This document shows positions 49,354 to 62,366 of a stretch of DNA of 64,000 nucleotides, in pieces. Under the pieces are notes generated by a model, which saw only the letters and a list, made by a program, of their open reading frames with translations, had not been told where the DNA came from and did no database searches. The position numbers were made by a program, and so were the translations under genes. Origin of the DNA: Arthonia radiata (taxonomy: Eukaryota > Ascomycota > Arthoniomycetes > Arthoniales > Arthoniaceae); assembly GCA_002989075.1 (NCBI GenBank), contig PSQN01000014.1:434001-498000 (forward strand), in the 5' to 3' direction. The first letter of the stretch is position 1, and the number at the start of each line of letters is the position of its first letter.

Positions 49354-49825
49354 TGTAACGCTGGTCGCTAGAAAGACTAAACTAAGGCTTACTTGCCTTG
49401 TGTGCTTATCGACCTTGGTAGTAGGTATCTTGTATACTAGAGACTAAAAGGTAGAAGAGGCGAGATAGATTATAGAAGGTAAGAGAGGCTTAACTAAGAT
49501 AGATAAAAGATAAAGTACGTTACCTAAATATAGTTAAGAAACTTATATTTAGATATTAAGTTAATAGACTAAAGTCTATCCTAAGGTCGGCTATTAGTCT
49601 AACTATATAGTCTAAGGTATATAGAGAAAGTTTCTTTGTGTTTATTAACCTAACAATGTCTATATCAGGTTTATAGGGAATATAGGCTTTTATAGCTATT
49701 TTGTCCGACAATTTCTACAGCGGGTTTATAGGCTTAGTCGGGAATAATGCTGGTAGGGCTAAGATAATTGGCAGTGGTTGATGCTTAGGCGTACGCTAGG
49801 CCGTCTAGGGCTGATGCTTGTAATA
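49354..49825 (-). repeat. E1 5' LTR (right copy)
   Basis: 472 bp; matches the left copy with scattered C/T and G/A differences. Followed by the target duplication TCCTA at 49826-49830, after which the copia fossil resumes. Confidence 0.9.
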
Positions 49826-49830
49826 TCCTA

Positions 49831-50471
49831 GTACCGAGGTCTCCCCTCCAATTTGCGTTATAATAGCTAGTTATACCGTCTATTAAGGAAGATTTATAGT
49901 AAAGATCAAGGTTAAGAGTTTTATCTAAATAAGCCTAAAGGCTACTTAAAACTCTCTAGTACTTCTTACTAGAATTTAATATATATTGGGCTAGTAGGCT
50001 AGTTATAAAGACAATATCGGGTCTTATCTTTGTTGTTAGATATAAAATCGACCTAATTTGTTGCTAATAATTAGAAATATTGGCACTACTAGCTTGGTTA
50101 GGATTCGGTACCAATTTTAAGTCGACGGGTTGCACTATTTTTTCGGGCATTCGGCCGTTTTTCTTCGAGTATTTGGTCAAAATTTTAGCTAAATAAGTCG
50201 ACTGGTCTAGAAGAATTGTTTTCGCTAGGCGATCTCGAGTAATTTTAATTTCTAGAAACTTACTAACGTCTTCTAAGTTCTTAACTATAAGAGTCTTATT
50301 TAGTTCCTAATAGATTTCAGAGATTGTTTCGGTAGAATCGAATACAGCTAATATATTGTCTATATAGGCGATTAAAATTGCCTGCTTTTCGGTTCTTTAG
50401 ATATAAACCGACTAATTGGATACTAGAGGTTTGAAACCTATTCTCCTTAGTAATTCTTAAAGATAGGCTTC
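49831..50471 (-). mobile_element. Ty1/copia-like fossil, reverse transcriptase part
   Basis: Continuation, on the minus strand, of the copia fossil interrupted by E1. It includes the reverse-transcriptase region with its active-site box near 50.36 kb. Cut at 50471 by the start of E2; the rest of the element should lie beyond E2, outside the window. Broken throughout. Confidence 0.65.
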
Positions 50472-53400
50472 TGTAACGGCTATATAACTAGATCCCTAAA
50501 CCAGCCTTACAATAGATTTTTTGAATAAGAAAGACTAGTATTACTAGCTAGACTTAGTATTAAATTAGGTAGATTATGTATAGAACGAACCCGCTGAACT
50601 AGAGCAACCCGCCAGAGGGTTTAGTAGAGATATAGAATAGAGGCTATAGCTATAGACTATATAGCTACGATAGCAGACTACCTCTATAAACTAACATTAG
50701 TTAACTTATTACTCTATTTCAAACTTAATTACTTGTAATAGTAACGTGTCTTGTACCTTTTATGTTTGGCAGTCTACTATTGTGTTAGACTGTTGCCTCG
50801 ATTCTTGAACCAAAGCCTTAATTAATTGCCTATATTATATATATTTTACTTGTTCCTTGTTATTGCCTCTATTCCTTAAGTCTATAATCTCTGTGTTAGG
50901 AGACATAATCTAGCAGCGTTATACTTTAACCGATCGCTAAAAGATAACAACCAACAAAGGAAAAAGTATGTACTCTTCTGTCTTATAACTAACTCTAGAC
51001 ACAAGGTTCTATTAAAAGATATATTCTTATTAAGTAAGAAGGAACGCTAACTAGTAAGACGTTTACTTAGTCCAGCAACATTAGTACGAAGTATACCTAC
51101 GTTATCTTAAAGACGTATCGAGAAGAAATTGGTATCAGTAAGACACTACGCTAAACAGCGTAACAGATTTTTTAATATACTTAAATAATTTGTATTAGAT
51201 ACACTAAAACGATTTATAGTCGAACTAATTAACATTTAAGACAATAAAGACTCGAACGATATGTCTAACAAAATAACTATAGTTAGGATCGAACTCTATT
51301 CGAGCGATTATATAGCTTTAAAACTATTCCTAGTACTTTATAAACTTACTTTTATACTTAACTTATTTAAGTTCGACAACAATATAAAGAAAGTTATATT
51401 TATAAGATTATAACTCAAAGGAGAACTACTACAATAGTTCTTATTAATCCTATAAGACCGGTTAACGAACGGAAAACAAGCTAAGCAGAAAACAAAGACA
51501 CTTTTCGTTTACACTAATTTTATCTCGGTACTTAGAGATATATACGGTAGGGGAGACCCTAAGAAGGATGCTTAATTTAAAATCTAGCGACTTCGGTAAG
51601 GTAATGTATCAGCAGCACAATACGCTGGCAAATTTATATAATTTACCTACCTTACGGAATTTAGAGAAGAAGTACTTATAAATTAGTTTTATTAAGAACT
51701 TAACAAAGATATTAAAAATATGTTTGTATATTAAGACAAATTAATATTCTTACTTATATTTAGAATCCGCGCTATTAAGTTAGATAGGCGGAATTAAGAA
51801 CAACGATATAAGAAACAAGAATTTTAGAATACCTAGATACCTAATACTTTTAAACAGCGTAACACAAGAGTTACTAAATTTATAGACCTTAACGCCTTTC
51901 AGAAGAAATCTAGAAAGCAATATAGCAAACTATCTAATAAGAATAGAAAGCACCGACTTATAAATAACCTCTGCCTCTACTATAGTAAAGAGAGACATCG
52001 AGCGAACGAATACTGTACTCTATAATTAAAGAAATAGTTTTACTCCAAAAAGCTTTTAGTACTTGTAAGAAGAAGCGAATATTAACAAAAATAGTTATAA
52101 GAGAATTTAAAGCTTAAAGCACTAGTAATCTACTCTATTAAAGATAACAACAGCAAACAATTACAATTGTCTACTCTATAAGAAACAACAGAGTTTAAAG
52201 TTAACGTACCTGCTTAGAAGAAATATATTTAGAAACACTATATTCCTTAAGAATTTATAACTATGCTTGCTATTAAGTATAAAAACGACAATATTGGAGT
52301 AGAAAATCTACTATACTAGCTTACCGAAGATAAGTGGTATAAGCTAATATAGCAAGAATTAAATAACTAGATAGATAATAAAGAATAGAGAAACCCTCTA
52401 AGACCAGTTAAAAAAGACAACAAATAGACTACCTTAGTTAAGACTCTTCTTAAGAGTAATATAGACTGGAACAATATATTTAAGATATACGACTATATTA
52501 CAAATCTGCGACACCTTAACAACAATATAGACAAAACTTAAGATAAAGACTATGAATCTAATAGATCTAATATTAAAGTATATAACGATACAGACGTTAC
52601 CTTTAGACGAATAAAATAAGTTAATATTGTCTTTCTATTATAATTACTAATTATAAATCTATTTGCAACAGTTATAATCTTACTAAACTAAACGGTAATT
52701 ACACTCTTTAAAGAAAACAATAAATAGAATATTTAGATTATTGAACGTTCTAGCCTAAACGATATTAAATTTAGACAGGCAGTACTACGAGAAATAAAAC
52801 GACGGTAGTTTCCTATTTAATCGAGACAACAGTCGGGAAACGCTAATATTGCCTTAACGGAGAGATTAGTGCGACAATTAGTGTCTTCCTACCTAAACTC
52901 TGTTCCTTTATTTAAGAAAGACGAGGTTAAGAAAGAGTAAAAATTCTACTTAACGGAACATTAATAACTGCAATAATCGATACCAGCGCTATAGGAAATT
53001 TTATTTACTCAGACACTATTAAGAATATTAAAGAAAAAATATAGAAAAACGAGAAAGCCTATCAGTTACAAGTTGCTAATAGTACAGACGCAGTATATTA
53101 AAATAGCTTAATTATACACAAAGTTAGAATTATTATAAGGACAGAAAATATAAAGACTAACATTGTGTTATACGTAACGAATATAGGGACTTATTAAGTT
53201 ATCCTTAGAACGCTATTTCTTAACAAGCACTTACTAATATAGAGGCAAACACTAATACAATTTACGATTCGCGACGTAAATAATACTAACCGGCATAAAG
53301 ACAGATTGTCTATACTTAGTAGTTAGAAAGACAATTTATAGAATAAGGCCTTTCTGTACGACAATTTATTTCTATATGGAATATATAGACAGGTAAAGAA

Positions 53401-54353
53401 GACAATTCGTATAGTAATAACGATAGACTTAAGCCCGGCTTTAGCTACCGAGTATCAATAGTATAAATAAGTTTTCTAAGAAGACGCCGACAACAAGCTT
53501 CTAAAGCATACACCTTAGAATTATAAGATTAAACTTAAATCTAACACTAATCCTAAAGAAAAAAAACTCTATAGAATAAACCTAGCACTTCGAGAAAAAT
53601 ATTGAAAATATATCAAGAAGCTACTTAAAAAGGGATTTATCTAAAAATTTAAAGCTCTAGTGGCCTATTTACTGTTCTTTGTTTCAAAGAAAGAAGGAAA
53701 GATCTAACTTATCGTTAACTATAGATTACTTAACGACATTACGTAAAAGAATAGATACCTATTACCTCTTATAGAAGATATACTTAACTGTCTTTAGAGA
53801 GCAACCTAATTTATAAAAATAGACCTATAAGAAGTATATAACTTAATCCGAATTAAAGAAGGAGACGAGTAGAAGACAGCCTTTAAGATAATCTTAAGTA
53901 TATACAAATACCTCGTAATACTATTTGAACTCAGTAACGCTCTAGCAACATTTCAAAAACACATTAACAACGTGCTACGCAAGAACCTCAATATTTACGT
54001 TCTTGCCTATATAGACGATATTATTATTATCTTCTTTAAGACGTTAGAGGAACATAAGAAATACGTTGAATAGGTTCTAAACTAGCTTTAGAAGTACAAA
54101 CTCTAAGTAGAACTCGCTAAGTACAAATTCTACGTTAAGAAAATAGAGTTCCTTAGATACTAAATTAGCGGAAAATATATTAAGATATTAGAAGAGAAAG
54201 TAAGAGCTATTAAGAAATAGCTAACATTAAAATTAGTTAAAGACATCTAGTCTTTTCTCGGCTTTAGAAACTTCTATAGAAGGTTTATAAAAAACTACTT
54301 TAAAGGAGGGAAAGCCCTTACTAAGCTAATAAGAAAGGGAATTCCGTTCGTAT

Positions 54354-54549
54354 TGTAATCTAAGTGTAGGGCAGGGAGCAGTTAGATGGCAAAAAGGGCT
54401 TAGATAGGCCCTACTGGTGTTCAAGCTAATTATTAAGGAGACTAGAAAGGAATACGTCTACTAAAGGGAAGATATTCTCTAAGGATTGTAGTCTTCCTAA
54501 ATAGGCAATATTCCGTCTCAATTCGCTATCAGGACGTTTATACATTATA
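54354..54549 (-). repeat. E3 3' LTR (left copy)
   Basis: 196 bp beginning tgtaatctaagtgtaggg; its partner at 62171 has the same length. About 20 transition differences, no transversion seen. The left copy carries more of the A/T states. Confidence 0.9.
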
Positions 54550-55158
54550 ACTACCTTCCTCCTTAAGAAGGATCGCCCTCGATCTAGGTACAATTTACTA
54601 TTTCTATCGCACCTTTTATTTATTGTCTTACGTAGAGCAACAACCTTATTAAAAACCTGCTAGCTTATGTCTGCGTTTAGTCGGGAAAAGAGTAATGTTG
54701 CTTACTATTATTCTGCGCGTCGTTCGGTGCTAGTTTTCTGTAGCACCGAGTTATAGTGCTAAGCTTTACTTTTAATTTAAAGCTCTCGAGCCTGAGTTAT
54801 AAGCTCGGTAGTGAGGTTTTGTATTATTTTTACCTGATTTTACGTTCTTTTGTATACTCTTATGTACGCTCTTACCGATTAATTGCCCCTATAGGTAGTA
54901 GTAACCTACGTAAATAGGCTTCTTTGCTTTTAAATTCGTACCTGTAGGCGGAAGCTTTGTTATTGATACCTAACGATAGGTATAAAACAAGACTCTTACT
55001 CTTTTAAACTTTCTCTTTCTTTCTTTAATATTATTATACTCTTTTGCTTAGTCTACAAGCTTCTCTTCTTTAGTAGGCCTTTACTTCTCTTCTTAGGTAA
55101 TAAGTTTGTAGCTAATTTAATATTAAATTGCCTCTAATTTGCCTTTATAATCTCTATT

Positions 55159-55440
55159 ATGTCGAGTTTCAATCCTGTTAACAAACCCGCTGCTAGAGCG
55201 AGCTCTTTTAAAGCGCCAACTCGCCGCTTAACTCGCAGCATTAAGGATTCTAAAGCCGCTGTTAATTTTAAAGCTCTTCTTTGTAACGCCTGTAAGAAGA
55301 AAGCTTCTAAGGTTGCTTCACTAATTTCTAAATTATCTGCAGCTTTTCCTGTTCTACGCTCTCCTGAACTAGGTAGCGTGTCTCTAACTCCTACGACTCT
55401 TCGTAAGTCTCCTATCTCTTATTACTTTGTCTTAGTCTGA
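55159..55440 (+). other. Open frame antisense to E3 pol, in the 3' region
   Basis: A 93-codon plus-strand frame with ATG (MSSFNPVNKPAARASSFK), basic and Ser/Ala-rich with a CNACKKK piece. It lies between the integrase end and the 3' LTR, on the strand opposite to gag-pol. Coding-like plus-strand DNA continues to about 56.3 kb but is broken. It is the longest intact ATG-started frame in the repeat block apart from chance. Part of a fossil; function unknown. Confidence 0.5.
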
Positions 55441-58400
55441 CTGTTAGCATTTTAGCTCGTTAAAAGCGTTACGTCCGTAAAGACGACTCCGACGATAACG
55501 AGATCGTTTGTTCTCTCTATTACCGCGGCACTGCTTATAAGCCCGAGTCGTCTATAAAGTCTCGCTAGTTTACCTCCTCGAATCCCGCTTTTCGCGCCGT
55601 ACCTGCGTTAATTTAGCTTTAGCTAGAGGCTTACGTCCTAGTATGCTGCCGTTGCATAAAGGCCTTGTTTAACGATATAGCTGTACGTAGTAGTTCTTCC
55701 GCGAACTCCAATTTTAAGCATTACGAGGACTAAACCTGCAAGTAGCTTAAGAGATAGTATACTAAGTATACTCGCTGTACTAGTATTAGAAGGTTAGAAG
55801 ACAAGTATAAAATAGTAAGTCTAATACCCCTCCGTCTTAGATACTAATTGACCCTATATTAATATATACTAGGTTTCCGCTCGGTAGAAACGTACCTGCA
55901 ACCTTCTTATGCGCGCTAACTTCTTCTTGACCTTTAGCGAGGACGTCTAGAATAACGAAGAGTCTTTCTACGACGACTATCTTACTCTACTTCGCGTCTT
56001 TTATGTTTAGCTATAGGCTTAGTAGCGCGGTCTAGGCACTAAGTCGGTCGAGTAGGCCGATACTAACAATTTTAAGCGCATTAAGGCGCTACGCTAGAGC
56101 TTCGATTCTAATATAGGGTTGTACGGCCCTTAGCCGCCTACGAATAAGACTCCTTATAAGCTAGCTATAGTAGATCTAGTTGATTGGATTTGGAACCGCG
56201 TCGATAGTGGTCGCGGCTAGGTTAAGTAGTATTATACCGCCGATTCGTACTAACTTCGGCGCCAGTTTAGGTAGTCTTCTTATAGTTTTCTACCTTTTGT
56301 TCGGCTAGGGTTTTAGTCTGTATAAGTAGTTTTCCTTGGCCTATCGGAATGGTTCTATATTTTTTCCCTGTACAAGTCTTATTTTAGCTTTCTTATAGCT
56401 TAAGCTTTATAATTATATATAAATAGTCTTAAAGTTTAATACTATACTAATTCTATGTTTAAAACTGTACTTTAGGTAATCCGCCTTCTCTTTGGCGTTA
56501 CATTGTAGGCTAATTGCGTAGGCTTGTAGCCCTTTCTTATCCGCGTTGCCTAGTTCGTCTTAGACGCTTGCCTCTCGGCTTAGCGTCTTTACGCTTCTTA
56601 AATTTCTTGAGGGCGTTAGAGTCTTTAAGATATGTCCGCGGCTTTATCGTGTTATTTGCCTCTAACTACCCCTGCTACTTGGTCTAATACTAGTCTTTAT
56701 TCTTAATCTTAAAGCGAATCGCCTTAACGAGCTATTCTTTACTACTATCGACTTCGATCGGACCAGGCGGTTCTATACCGGGCCGACGGCGATATAGCTT
56801 CAGTAAGAATATATAGAAGACAGAGTAAATGCGATAGGAGTCTAGTAGTGCCAGCTAGTAAGCTTGTTTATCTACTTTCTTAAGGATTCTAAATAGTCCT
56901 AAGCTTCGATCGTCGAGCTTCTTTATTGACCTCTTTATCTTAAGATTCTTTAACGACAGCAGCACTAAGTTACCCACTATATAGTATTTTGGTATATACT
57001 TAGTGTTATATTATTCTATCTATAGACGCTAAGCTTTCTCTAGCTACTGCTTTATTTCTTGTTAACGGAGAAGGCGTTCTTCTATATGCTTAACTGTTAT
57101 AGGATGTTCTGGCCTAGGCTACCTTTCCCCTTAACGGGAAGTATTCTTACCGATAGAAGGGTCGTTCGGCTTAATTACGGTGCGGTACCGATCTAGCGGT
57201 GGCGCGCCGTCTAGTACGTCTACAACGCGACCGAACGTACATTCAATTAGCGAAATTTTTGTTAATAAATAAACTTTTAAATTGTACGTAAAAGCAGCTT
57301 CTTTTAGATACTTATGCTAATTATCTTAATCTTAAGAGATATAAATACGTAGATAGTTTTTAAGCTTCTAGTTCTAGCGCTCGGTTTAGCTATTAGTTTG
57401 AGGGTAAAATGCTGTACTCAACCTTCGTTTTATAGTTAAATGCTGGTAGAAGGTGCTCTAATATAAGCTAGTAAATATAGATCCTCTATTAGACAAGAGG
57501 CTCCTCGGGAATTCCGACGTTTTCGCCTAATGTTTGTAAAGTACTTCTACTAGCTCTATAGCATCTATAGTTTTACTAACTAGAATATAGATTGCAAACT
57601 TAGAGAAGCGGTCTACGACTATAAAAATTAAATTAACAATGTTTCTGTTCTTTAAAAGAATTATCGGTAGTTTAATAATAAAGTCTAAGGATAGGTCCTT
57701 AAAGGAGCTAATTGGGACCGATATTGCTGCTATTTCGCTATATAGCTTATACCTCTTTACAGCTGTCTGTTAGTATATATTATATTTAGTAATAAAGTTT
57801 TTAATATACGTTACTATCTTTTCTTACGTATATTTACGTTTTAAGATTTTAAGGGTCTTCTCGACCTTAAAGTAGCCAATAAGCTTATTATTATAATTTC
57901 TACTTATAATTTTAAGCTTTAACGCAGAGCATTTTAATATCTAGATTTTGCTACCTTAGCGCAACAACCTGTAGCTATCGACTAACTATTCTGCGTACTT
58001 TAGAGACTTAAAGTCTAAGTTGAGCCCTGTTAGGGCATTTAAGTCGATTTAACTTGTACGGCGCTTTCTTGTGCCGGCTTAACGGCGATCTGTTGCCGTT
58101 TTATTACTCTGCTGACCTTTAGTCCCAGCCAATAATTTTAACTCCAATACTTTCTGCTTTATAAAGGCGTTTCTCTACTAAACTTCGAGGATTAAGGTCG
58201 TAAGACCCCAAGAAGTATTATTGTAAGCTGTTTTAAGAGCGGTAGCTGTAACTACCTTAACTTGTAATACGAGAGCTACTAGAAAAGGCTCTGTATCAGT
58301 AGAGGAAGACGGACGCGTTTCTCGCTCCTAGGCGTTCTACATAAGATCTGTATTTAACTCCGATCTACCCTTAATTTAGACTATAGTTACGTTCAAGGTT

Positions 58401-61400
58401 TTAGATCGGTAGCTAAACCGCTAATAGTATTTAAACTAATTTTTAAGTAATATAATTAAGGTAGCAATTATACCTTCTTCTAGGCTAGAAGACTCTTCCC
58501 TAGCACTAGGTAAAGCAGTACCTCTCCTAAGCTTCTACTATAGGCTCGGTAATATCTTGTTAGCGTTGTCTTCCTTTGCTCCACGCAAATTCTTGTAATT
58601 TGGACGGCGCGACGGCGCGTCTACTAAGTTCTTGCTACCTATACGGTATAATATTTTAAAGTTAAATGCTAATAGGTCTTCTATCTAGCGCGCCTATCGG
58701 TAAGACAATACTTTTGTTGTTATAAAATACTATAGATTATTGTAGTCTATTACGACCTTTACTAAGTGCTGTACATTAATAAGATAATAGCGCTAGTACT
58801 TAAAGCTAGCCTATATTGCTATAAGTTCTTTATTATAGGTATTATATCTTAGCTCAGCGTCTATAAATTTCTTTAAAAAGAACGCTACTAGATATAGATA
58901 TATATTTACCTTGTTATTAGTGTTAGTCTAGGCGGTGTCCGCTATATCTAGTATAGGTAAGCCTAAGTTAATGTTTAACGGCAATAGTAATCGGCTATCT
59001 CTCCTTAGCTAAAGTAAGATGCCTACTATTATAAAGTCTAATGCGTTAGTTATTAAAACGATCGACAGTACCGGGTTAAAGTGCGTTAGCACTAGTATAT
59101 TTATAAAGGCTTGCTTTAGCGCTTTAAAAGCTTCTTGTTAGACTTTACTCTAAACAAACTTAATGTCTTTCGTTAGTGCGTTTATTGGCGCTACGATGCG
59201 GCTAAATCCGTAGATAAATTGCTGATAGAAGTTTACGAATTCCAAAAAGGACAGGATCTGCTTTACGGTAGTAGGAACTGGCTATTTAGCTATAGTCTGT
59301 ACCCTTTCCGAGTCTATTTCGATACTATTGACTTTTATGGTGAACCCTAGGAAAGAAACCTTGGTGGTGTGAAATTAACACTTAAATAGCTTTACAAATA
59401 AACTCTATTTACGGAGCCTTCGCAGGACTTCTTTAATATAGCCTTTATAGCTTTCCTTGTCTTCAGAGAAAATTAAGATATTGTCTATATAAACGATATA
59501 CACGGTATCAATAAGATTACCTATAGCTTTATAGATATATATCTAGAACGTAGCAGGGGCGTTTGCTAGTCTAAAAGGCATTACTAGGTATTTATAGTAC
59601 CCGTATCGGGTACGAAACGCTGTCTTCTACTCATCTCCTTTGCGAATACAGATACGGTAATAGGTATCGCAAAGATTAAGCTTTGTAAACACCTTCGAGC
59701 CTTGTAGGCGATTAAGAATCTTAGAGACTAGCGGCAATGCGTAGCGATTCTTTACAGTTATATTGTTTAAACCGCGGTAGTTAACATACAGTCTCAACGA
59801 TCTGTCTGCCTTAGACACGAATAGGACTAGAGCACCCGCTAGACTAATAGAGAGTTATATCTACTCTTTCTTAATTATAGCATCTAAATACTTCCGAAGC
59901 GTCTTCAGCTCATCTTACGATACAGAGTAGATTGACTTATACGGAGGTTCTGTACTATTCTTAAGCTTAATCTTATAAGTATGCTTACTAAGCGGCGTAA
60001 GCTTACTCGATAGTTCTTTAGAAAAGATATCTTTATATTTAGCGTACTAAGGAGAAAGCTTATCTCGCTTCTCTACTTTCTTAGGCTCGCTATTTAAAGT
60101 CCGGTCTAGCGGCGAACTAACGTCTAATAAGACCGCTATTTAATACTTATAACGTTTATCCGCTTCTATCTATAGGATCGTAGAGTAGTACTGTTCGCCT
60201 CTTTATAAATATACTAAAATTACGTCTTTATTAATAATCTTAATAAATTTAGCTCCTACTACCCGTTCTTCGGGCGCAGAAAGGTTTTCCTAAGCGATTG
60301 TTCTTATCGCCCAGCTAATCTGAAGCTCAACTTACTTAAGCTATGGGTATCCTAAGACGAGGCTGTATCCTACAAAGTTAGCCGAATATAGGCGGAGTTA
60401 GCAATACTGTTTCTCCTTATATATATCTCTTACGGTTATATTTACGTTATACGCGCCGTAAAGCTGCAGCTTATTTTTATTAAGGAATTTAGTATACAAG
60501 AGCTTTACTTTATACAATTTTTGCTATCCTCTTTTAAGTATAATACGATAATTAATAAGGTTAATCTCTGTACTAGAATCTACTAGCGCAAGGACCTCTT
60601 GTAGCGACCTACCTAGCTGTACCGAGACTTTAATTCGTCCTCGCCGTTAATCGACAGCTCTAAGCTTTAGGAACGCGAGGCTTACCCTCGGGACCTATCG
60701 TTTTCCCGCCCAACTAGCGTCGAATTGACACCGGTTTAGGGCGTAGTACATTTAGTAGTATAATGCCCTTTCTAATTGTACGTAAAGCAGGTAATATTTG
60801 CCTTACTGTATATCGACCCTAGTTGCCCCTATGCGGCAGAGCTATTGTCTCTTTATCGGACCGGCAAGTTGCCTCGTCCTCGGTATAAACCGCCTCGTCC
60901 GCGGCCCGACCTCTGTAGAGATGCTCTAGCGTTATAACCGCCACAGTTTGTACCCGATCCGCTACCGAAGCGATCTTAGTTTGTATTGGTGTTGCGGGCG
61001 TCCCGCGATACACTACGATTAATATTTATATATTAACAAACTTTCTTTAGAAGCTTATTTATATCTTTAAGTAGGTTCTCTAAAAGACCTTACTTAATTA
61101 GCTTCGCCTTAATTTATAAAGGTAAGCGTGTATAGTAAAATACGGCCCGATTTAGGTCTAGTATCTTATTACCTAGCAACTTAGTTTCTTTGTTCTGTAG
61201 AAAGCTTAGGAAGTCCTCGAGCTTCTACGTCGAACTCTACGTTAACGTAAAGAACTTTTCTACGTTAGCTATAGTAGCCGTAGCTAGGTTAACGATATAT
61301 TCTATTACCTATCCTTTGAAGTACGCTTATACGTAGAGCGACGTCTTCTCTTTATTCTCTTCGGCGTAAGTTTGCTATCTATCTGCTAGGTCTCTAAGAA

Positions 61401-62170
61401 GTCTTTAGACGCACTAGGTAATAATACGAACGTCGTCGGGGTCCGAGACGTTAGCTATCTAAAATCTTTTCTTAATAGTCTAAGTCTATTAAGTGTCTAT
61501 AGAGCTTATAGCTCTTTTAAGCTTAGGCGCCTCTTTCTTAAGGAGCTCGTTAATCTAGCTTTAAAGGCTTAAATCGCCCTGTAGCCGCTTGCTACTAGCT
61601 TCTAAATTGCAGGCGGACTGGAGCTTAACTTTAAGTATTCGCTTTTTAAGCTTAAGCTTCTTAATAGTGTGCTGCTGCTGCTATACTAGCAGTTCTTGTC
61701 TTAGCTTTTGTACCTTAACGCTTAAGAAGGTGCTAAAGAGGGATTCTTTGCGGTTAGAGCCTTAGTAGGCCCCTTCGTCGTCGTTATTATTTTGGTTTAG
61801 ACTATCGTTCTTCTTAGTTCGCGATCTGCTCGGCGTCTGTTCGCCGGCTTATAAGCTCTCTTGCTTATCGTCGTCGCTAAATCTTATATAAGGGTCCTAG
61901 TCTTCTTCGGCGTTGGCTATATTTTGCTACGCTCTGTATTCTACTTGTGCAGCGGATATAAAGCGACTACCGTCGCGTGCTTAGTTCCTTGCTCGTTCTC
62001 TTCGAATACGGTACTTGCTAGCACCGGTCATTAATTAATTTTAATATTATTTATTTTAACGTGTGTGCGGAGTCTCGGCTATACTCGATTATGCTGGGTT
62101 AACCCCTAAGCGACGTTAATAAGGTACCTAACTGCCGGCCGCCCCCCTCGTAGGTTTAGAATAATTAGGA

Positions 62171-62366
62171 TGTAATCTGAGTGTAGGGCAGGGAGCAGTT
62201 AGGTGGCAAAAAGGGCCTAGATAGGCCCTACTAGTGTTCAAGCTAATTATTGAGGAGACTAGAAAGGAATGCGTTTACTAGAGGGAAGATATCCTTTAAG
62301 GATCGCAGCCTTCCTAAATAGGCAACATTCCGTCTCAATTCGCCATCGGGACGTTTATGCATCACA
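62171..62366 (-). repeat. E3 5' LTR (right copy)
   Basis: 196 bp beginning tgtaatctgagtgtaggg and ending gcatcaca, followed by the target duplication CGTAT and the resumed E2 sequence. Confidence 0.9.

Larger units (their letters stand above)
42674..49825 (-). mobile_element. E1: Ty3/gypsy chromovirus-type LTR retrotransposon fossil, ends complete
   Basis: 7152 bp, minus orientation. Two LTRs of 472 bp each (42674-43145 and 49354-49825) with TG...CA-type ends, flanked by a perfect 5-bp target duplication TCCTA (42669-42673 and 49826-49830). Parts on the minus strand: gag from about 49.31 kb, zinc-knuckle region near 48.5 kb, protease, reverse transcriptase with its active-site box near 46.2 kb, RNase H, integrase about 45.1-44.4 kb, and a chromodomain near 44.0-44.1 kb. 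The coding part is broken by many tens of stops. The LTRs differ by transitions only where I compared them, as in RIP. It is inserted in the copia fossil, so younger than it. Confidence 0.88.
54354..62366 (-). mobile_element. E3: Ty3/gypsy LTR retrotransposon fossil nested in E2, ends complete
   Basis: 8013 bp, minus orientation. LTRs of 196 bp (54354-54549 and 62171-62366), flanked by a perfect target duplication CGTAT (54349-54353 and 62367-62371). Parts on the minus strand: gag from about 62.0 kb, zinc-knuckle region near 60.8 kb, protease near 60.5 kb, reverse transcriptase about 59.9-59.4 kb, RNase H about 59.1-58.7 kb, integrase about 58.0-57.2 kb. Short stretches of the frame survive (for example 59627-59818). 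It is less decayed and richer in GC than E1 and E2, but still broken many times. The LTRs differ at about 20 sites, all transitions. Youngest layer of the nest. Confidence 0.88.
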
